Origin: UPXZ01 sp049840795
GTDB taxonomy: Bacteria; Bacteroidota; Bacteroidia; Bacteroidales; Paludibacteraceae
NCBI GenBank assembly: GCA_049840795.1
Contig: JASGJK010000005.1
Span: 1 to 64,000, forward strand
Direction: 5' to 3'
DNA: 64,000 bases
Each line of letters starts with the position of its first letter. Positions within the stretch are counted from its first letter, which is position 1. Below the pieces are notes generated by a model, which was not told where the DNA came from, ran no database searches, and worked only from the letters and a program-made list of their open reading frames with translations. The translations under genes and the position numbers were made by a program. Of this stretch, positions 58,992-64,000 are shown one piece after another.

Positions 58992-59124
58992 AAAACAGAC
59001 AAACTTTTGCATTTTTCCCACTATTTCAGTCAAAAAACAATTACTGTTGAACAATTGAAATATTATTCCGTTAAATTTGAGAATAGGATTAAATTTACTG
59101 AACTATAATTTTAATGTCGATAAA

Positions 59125-60657
59125 ATGAGCAAAAGAAACATCTTTGAAAGAAGATTGAAAATGCTGGAGGAAATGGAAAACAACGCCGTTGAGAAGCAGC
59201 ATTTAAAAGGCAAACTAACCGCACGCGAGAGGCTAAACATCCTTTTTGACGAAGGGAGTTTTTTTGAATTTAATTCATTTGTGGAGCCAGCTTTGGAAAC
59301 AAACAAAAAAGGATTAGGCTTTGGCGATGGTGTAGTAGTGGGTAGAGGATTAATTCAGGGACGTAGCGTATTTGCTTATGCTCAGGATTTTACGGTAATG
59401 GGTGGTTCGCTCGGATATGCTCACGGTATGAAAATAGCCAAAGTGCAAGAAATGGCGCTCAAATTTGGCGCGCCTTGTGTGGGCTTGATCGATAGTGGCG
59501 GTGCACGCATTCAGGAAGGAATCAACAGCCTTTCCGCTTATGCCAAGATTTTTCACAATAATGTTAAATCATCCGGTATTATTCCCCAAATCAGTGTAAT
59601 ACTTGGACCCGCTGCCGGTGGTGCGGTTTACTCACCCGCAATGACCGACTTTGTTTTTATGACCAACCAAACGTCCTATATGTTTGTTACCGGTCCAGAT
59701 GTAGTAAAATAAGTTCTCAATCAGGACATTACGATGGATGAATTAGGAGGAGGAAACGTACATGCCGAAAAAAGCGGCGTTGCACATTTTGTATATGAAG
59801 ACGAGGAACACGCTATTATGGCAGTTCGCAAACTGCTCTCTTATCTTCCTTTAAATAATTTTGATCCGCTTCCCGTTTCAGCTGACATTAATTTTTTTGA
59901 CGGCAGGCAGGAGTATCTGAATAAAATCGTACCGGAAGATGCCAACAGACCGTACGATATGAAAGAAATTATCCATATAATTTGCGATAGCGACAGTTTT
60001 TTCGAAGTCCACGAAAAATACGCGCAAAACATCATGGTAGGATTTGCACGTTTAAATGGCAAAACCGTAGGAATTGTCGCAAATCAGCCTAAAGTAATGG
60101 CTGGAACATTGGATATTAATGCCAGTTTGAAAGGTGCGCGTTTTGTCCGTTTTTGCGATGCGTTTAATATCCCGTTATTAGTACTTGAAGATGTCCCCGG
60201 TTTCCTTCCCGGAACAGAACAAGAGCACAGCGGGATTATCCGAAACGGTGCAAAACTTCTCTATGCTTTTTGCGAAGCAACCGTACCGAAAATCACCGTT
60301 ATCACTCGTAAAGCGTATGGAGGCGCCTTTGTAGTGATGAACAGTTTGGGCACAGGTGGCGACTTTAATTTTGCGTGGCCCACCGCAGAAATTGCTGTAA
60401 TGGGTCCCGAAGGAGCTATCAAGATTGTGAACCGCGCCGAATTAGCCAAAGCCGAAGACCGCAAGCAATTGGAAAAAGAATTGACCGAGAAATATAAAAA
60501 CGAAATAGCAAATCCATTTAAAGCAGAGGAATTAGCTATGATTGACGAAGTGATAAACCCTTCGCAAACGCGAAATGTTTTAATTACGGCGTTTGACATC
60601 TTGTCCAACAAGCAATACTCGGCTCCGGAGCGCAAGCACGGAAATATTCCATTGTAA
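59125..60657 (+). CDS. Acyl-CoA carboxylase beta (carboxyltransferase) subunit with in-frame stop
   Basis: 510 residues if read through. It transfers CO2 from biotin to an acyl-CoA (propionyl-CoA carboxylase or methylmalonyl-CoA decarboxylase type). Family blocks: GGARIQEGINSLSAYAKIF, LGPAAGGAVYSPAMTDFVFM, DELGGGNVHAEKSGVAHF, GFLPGTEQEHSGIIRNGAKLLYAF, TRKAYGGAFVVM. The start ATG at 59125 begins MSKRNIFERRLKMLEE, like homologues. An in-frame TAA at 59710-59712 (codon 196, in VVK-stop-VLNQDIT) interrupts an otherwise perfect frame. One C-to-T change from CAA would explain it. An IS1595 element directly follows. Substrate is not fixed by the motifs seen. Confidence 0.88.
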
Positions 60658-60749
60658 ATCCGTCTCTTTTATCATAATATAGCTGGTATTTATTATCTAA
60701 TAACACAGCATATTGCAGGTTTTTAATTTTTTCAAAAATATTTTTTATA

Positions 60750-61760
60750 TCAATATATTGGTATAGGCGTTTAGTTCGCTGTAATTTTGGATAAATCTGC
60801 TACTTTTGTAGCGTGGATATTAGGAAACAATATATAGGAGTGAATTCAATAGAGTTCAATAAATATTTTCAGACACAGGAGGATTGCTATCGCTATGTTT
60901 CAGAAATAAAATGGTCAGCCGAGCATCCTTACCAATGTAAGAAGTGTGGTCATTTGAAATTTGGCAAAGGCAAAAAGCCCTATTCACATCGTTGCGCCAA
61001 ATGCAATTACGATGAAAGCCCCACTTCTGGAACTATGTTTGACAAGTTGAAATTTTCATTGCTTATCGCATTTCATATCTGTTTTAAAATTAGCACCAAG
61101 AAGAAAGGAATGTCTTCATTGGAATTGTCAGAGGAATTTGGATTGCGTTAGAAAACAGTATGGGAATTTAAGTGGAAAATCCAACAAGCAATGACAAGTA
61201 GCCGTAAAAGCCGATTGGAGGGCAAAGTTCAGGTTGATGAGTTTCTCATAGGAGAATACGAAGAAGGTAAAGTTGGTCGTAGTGGCGACAGTAAAAAGAA
61301 GTTAGTAATTGTTGGGCTTGAAATTTTGGAAGATAAAAAAGGTGTTGGTCGAGCTTATGCACAAGTAATTGAGCATGCTTCGAGCAAAGAATTTAGACCA
61401 TTTTTTCAAACATATATCAGCAACGATGCAAATGTTATTACTGATGTTTGGAAAGGTTATTTACCATTGAAAAAAGACTATCCAAACTTAGAACAAATAC
61501 CTTCGGAGAAAGGGAAAGGCATGCAGCAGTTGCATATTCACATAATGAACATTCAGGGATGGCTACGAGGAATACACCACCATTGTTCAAAAGAACGGAT
61601 GCAAGGTTATCTCGATGAATATCATTTTCGTTATAATAGACGGACAATGATGGGGTCAATCTTCGATTTACTCATAAAAAGGATGGTTCTAAGCGAACCT
61701 AAGAGATTGATTAAAAATAAAATAACAACAGCGAACTAAGCGCCTATACCAATCAATATA
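60750..61760. mobile_element. IS1595-family insertion sequence with target-site duplication
   Basis: The element itself is 60758-61752 (995 bp). Its ends (60758-60782 and 61728-61752) are 25-bp inverted repeats with one mismatch, starting TTGGTATAGGCG. It is flanked by an exact 8-bp direct repeat TCAATATA (60750-60757 and 61753-61760), the duplication size known for IS1595-type transposition. It carries one transposase gene. It sits between the carboxylase beta gene and the biotin carboxylase gene, all on the plus strand. Confidence 0.92.
60813..61739 (+). pseudogene. IS1595-family (ISXO2-like) transposase with in-frame amber codon
   Basis: 308 residues if read through. The N-terminal zinc ribbon has Cys42, Cys45, Cys61 and Cys64 (CKKCGHLKFGKGKKPYSHRCAKC). 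The DDE catalytic domain has Asp142 (VQVDEFLIGEYEEGK), Asp211 (VITDVWKGYLPL) and Glu269 (YLDEYHFRYNRR), with WLRGIHHHCS before it, as in IS1595 elements. TAG at 61149-61151 interrupts GLR-stop-KTVWEF; CAG would give a normal reading, so a single C-to-T change fits. GTG at 60813 is the likely start; TACTTTTG (60801-60808) is a candidate -7 box close by. Transposition would need read-through, or the stop is an error. Confidence 0.88.
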
Positions 61761-61777
61761 AAAAGCATATAACAAAA

Positions 61778-63274
61778 ATGAGTAAGCGCCTTTTAATAGT
61801 TAACAGAAACGAAATAGCCATCCGCATCATTCGCTCCGCCAAACAACTGGGAATAACCTCCGTGGTGATTCAATCGGTCAAAGAGCCGGATGCAATGTAT
61901 CTTGAATATGCCGATGAAGTTATACCTTACAGCGGTTATCCGGATGAAAAATCAATTTTTCTTCAACCTGAAAAATTGGTGCAGCTTGCACTGGAACACC
62001 ACATTGATATGGTACATCCAGGCTATGGCTTTTTATCTGAAAATCCCGATTTTGCAGCGCTTTGTGAAGCAAACGGTTTGATTTTCGTTGGTCCTTCACC
62101 CGAACTTATTCGCAATATGGGAATCAAAACCATTGCAAAAAAAATGGCTGCCGATGCCGGAATGCCCCTTGTACCTGGAAGTCCCGGCGCTATAACCGAT
62201 GCTACCGTAGCGAAAGAATTTGCCGACAAGATAGGCTATCCTGTAATTTTGAAAGCCTCCGCGGGAGGAGGTGGGCGAGGAATGCGAATCATAGAAAAAC
62301 CCGAGACGATGGAGAGAAACTTTAAATCGGCACACGAGGAAGCGCTGGCAGCATTTGGCAATGGGGATATGTTTATCGAAAAATATATACAGAACCCAAA
62401 ACACCTTGAGTTTCAGATTTTAGGAGACAAACTCGGTAATGTGGTACACTTGGGTGAGCGTGAATGCTCCTTACAACGAAAACATCAGAAATTAATCGAA
62501 GAAGCCCCCTCGGCAAGCATTACAGTCGAAAAGCGTACTGAGATGGGCGAACTTGCAGTAAAATTTGCCAAAGCCATCGGTTATTACTCTGCCGGAACTA
62601 TCGAATTTATTTTGGATGAAGACGGTACGTATTACTTTATGGAGATGAATACACGCATTCAGGTCGAACACCCGGTAACCGAAATGGTGACAGGAGTAGA
62701 TTTGATTGATTGGCAAATTCGTATAGCCTTGAACGAAAAACTAACATTGACACAAAACGACATTCACATTGACGGTTGGGCTATAGAGTGCCGCGTAAAT
62801 ACCGAAGATCCGCAAAACCGCTTTAGCCCTCAAACCGGATTTATTGAGAAAATTCATTTCCCTGAAGGAGATCATATCCGTATTGAAACAGGAGTGAAAA
62901 ATGCTTCAGTAGTGACTCCGTATTTTGATTCGATGATTGCAAAAATCATTGTCAAAGGAAATAATCGTGCCGATGCTATTCAAAAAACACTTGACGCTAT
63001 CAATGAGTTTAGTTTGACAGGACTAAAAACAACCATTCCATTTTGCAAAACGGTACTCAACAGCCCCGAATTTGTAGATGCTTCGTACACCACACGCTGG
63101 GTGGATAGCACATTTACAACCGATATGCTCGAAGCTGACGACGATGAAATGGTGGCAGCTTTGGCAGCTACAATTATTTATGCCAAAGAGTATTTACAAA
63201 TTGCATCCGAATCGCCTATGTTTAAAAGCGAATCACTCAATGTATGGGTACTCAACAAGAGGATAAACAAATAA
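61778..63274 (+). CDS. Biotin carboxylase subunit of acyl-CoA/acetyl-CoA carboxylase
   Basis: 498 residues. It carboxylates biotin using ATP and bicarbonate. MSKRLLIVNRNEIAIRIIRSAKQLG starts the family fold. The ATP-grasp glycine loop is KASAGGGGRGMRI, followed by EKYIQNPKHLEFQILGDK, and the active-site segment MEMNTRIQVEHPVTEMVTGVDL. FSPQTGFIEKIHFPEGDHIRIETGV is the C-terminal block. Upstream transcription from the beta-subunit gene must pass through the IS; the gap from the IS end to the ATG is about 25 nt, with no clear promoter. Confidence 0.95.
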   Translation: MSKRLLIVNRNEIAIRIIRSAKQLGITSVVIQSVKEPDAMYLEYADEVIPYSGYPDEKSIFLQPEKLVQLALEHHIDMVHPGYGFLSENPDFAALCEANGLIFVGPSPELIRNMGIKTIAKKMAADAGMPLVPGSPGAITDATVAKEFADKIGYPVILKASAGGGGRGMRIIEKPETMERNFKSAHEEALAAFGNGDMFIEKYIQNPKHLEFQILGDKLGNVVHLGERECSLQRKHQKLIEEAPSASITVEKRTEMGELAVKFAKAIGYYSAGTIEFILDEDGTYYFMEMNTRIQVEHPVTEMVTGVDLIDWQIRIALNEKLTLTQNDIHIDGWAIECRVNTEDPQNRFSPQTGFIEKIHFPEGDHIRIETGVKNASVVTPYFDSMIAKIIVKGNNRADAIQKTLDAINEFSLTGLKTTIPFCKTVLNSPEFVDASYTTRWVDSTFTTDMLEADDDEMVAALAATIIYAKEYLQIASESPMFKSESLNVWVLNKRINK

Positions 63275-63395
63275 ATGCTTCCTTACTTTCGAATGAGTGA
63301 AAATATTTGGAGGAAAAATATAGAGTTACAAACCAAATAAAACTGCATACCCTGGCAGTATTACCTATTTTAAGAAATCGGGGGTTCAAAAGAAA

Positions 63396-63947
63396 ATGGC
63401 AACATCATACGTATATAAAAGAGATGCAACACGATTATTCATCGCTATGCGCGACAATGGGAAACGATTCAAAATTTATATTCCGAAAGAATCCAAACCT
63501 ATTATCAATGGTGAAGAAAGAGATATAAACTTTATCGAACACAAAAATACTCACTCCACATTCAGTATGAACGACAAAATATACCGATGTGAGATTACCC
63601 AAAAAGATCAGAACAGAATCACAGTAAAAGTTAATGGTATCGAATACAAATTCAGTTTGGAATCAATATTCTCTTACCTGAGACAAGGTATTTTGAACAA
63701 AACGGATAAAGATAACGCAGATAGAAACAATCTTGTTTCGCCTATGCCGGGTAAAATTGTAGATATATTTATGAGCGAAGGCGATTTGGTTAATGCCGGT
63801 GAACCTATCTTAAGCTTAGAAGCGATGAAAATGCAAAACGAAATCAATGCTACGTGCAATGGCGTTATTCGAAAAATTCATGTTCAACCGGGACAATCTG
63901 TATTAAAAGACGAATTGCTTGTAGAAGTTACATCCATTGATGTGTAA
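63396..63947 (+). CDS. Biotin carboxyl carrier protein of acyl-CoA carboxylase
   Basis: 183 residues. The C-terminal ~75 residues form the biotinyl domain: VSPMPGKIVDIFMSEGDLVNAGEPILSLEAMKMQNEI, with biotinylation at Lys145 of EAMKM. The N-terminal part (about 1-105, KRFKIYIPKESKPIINGEERDINFIEH) is a beta-rich region found in this group of carriers. It completes the beta / biotin carboxylase / carrier set on the plus strand, 121 bp after the previous gene. The remaining 63948-64000 sequence shows no feature. Confidence 0.92.
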   Translation: MATSYVYKRDATRLFIAMRDNGKRFKIYIPKESKPIINGEERDINFIEHKNTHSTFSMNDKIYRCEITQKDQNRITVKVNGIEYKFSLESIFSYLRQGILNKTDKDNADRNNLVSPMPGKIVDIFMSEGDLVNAGEPILSLEAMKMQNEINATCNGVIRKIHVQPGQSVLKDELLVEVTSIDV

Positions 63948-64000
63948 GTCTTTTGTTTCGTTAGTCTGATAAGCTAATGATTGAACATATAACAATTAGC

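Noticed and set aside
59125..61739. Alternative genetic code (TAA/TAG reassigned) to explain the in-frame stops
   Set aside because: Nearly all other genes in the window end in ordinary TAA, TAG or TGA without family sequence continuing past them.

Overview
The window looks like a chromosomal piece of a member of the Bacteroidota, most likely Bacteroidales. The evidence is a fused lpxC-fabZ gene, a glutaminyl-tRNA synthetase, a hybrid two-component regulator, type IX secretion (T9SS) C-terminal tails, promoter-like TTTG / TAnnTTTG boxes, a tRNA gene without encoded CCA, and the gene order ftsX-DUF3098-uppP-truB-queA. Base composition is AT-rich with no clear compositional island.

Layout. 1-8 kb: end of an S46 peptidase, then envelope-glycan genes (Wzx-type flippase, GT4, two SDR enzymes including a LegB-like dehydratase, a sugar nucleotidyltransferase, two GT2 enzymes and a methyltransferase). 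8-14 kb: housekeeping genes dnaX, queA, truB, uppP, a DUF3098 gene and ftsX. 14-19.6 kb: a lipid-linked-sugar glycosylation cassette (YfhO-like, GtrA-like, ArnT/PMT-like, DPM1-like GT2), interrupted by two adjacent ~200-bp inverted-repeat elements. 19.8-23.3 kb: three secreted proteins, including a subtilisin-like protease and a smaller neighbour that shares its N-terminal domain. 23.8-37 kb: AsmA-like protein, acyltransferase, zinc/cation exporter, glnS, the lipid A genes lpxA / lpxC-fabZ / lpxD, an HD phosphohydrolase and pepD. 37.4-47.7 kb: tRNA-Ser, a hybrid two-component sensor-regulator, a broken secreted-protein gene and two large secreted modular proteins, one with a BNR_4-like beta-propeller. 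47.7-54.4 kb: a TetR-controlled RND efflux operon ending in a PII-like gene. 54.6-58 kb: CYTH protein and an AddB-like nuclease. 58.3-64 kb: DUF554 protein and a biotin-dependent acyl-CoA carboxylase operon split by a 995-bp IS1595-family element with 25-bp inverted repeats and an 8-bp target duplication.

Data quality. At least twenty single-base frameshifts break genes that should be intact (queA, ftsX, yfhO-like, flippase and others). Many lie in short homopolymers, and most lie in the first 21 kb. I read these as probable sequencing or assembly errors and annotate each such gene as one reconstructed locus. Two further breaks are in-frame stop codons, in the carboxylase beta subunit and in the IS transposase; both can be explained by a single C-to-T change.

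How genes work together. The glycan genes, the lipid-linked-sugar cassette, uppP and the lpx genes all serve envelope construction. The hybrid regulator and the two secreted proteins that share an N-terminal module look like a small regulated surface system for binding or degrading a polysaccharide. The three genes at 19.9-23.2 kb look like one secreted-protease operon.
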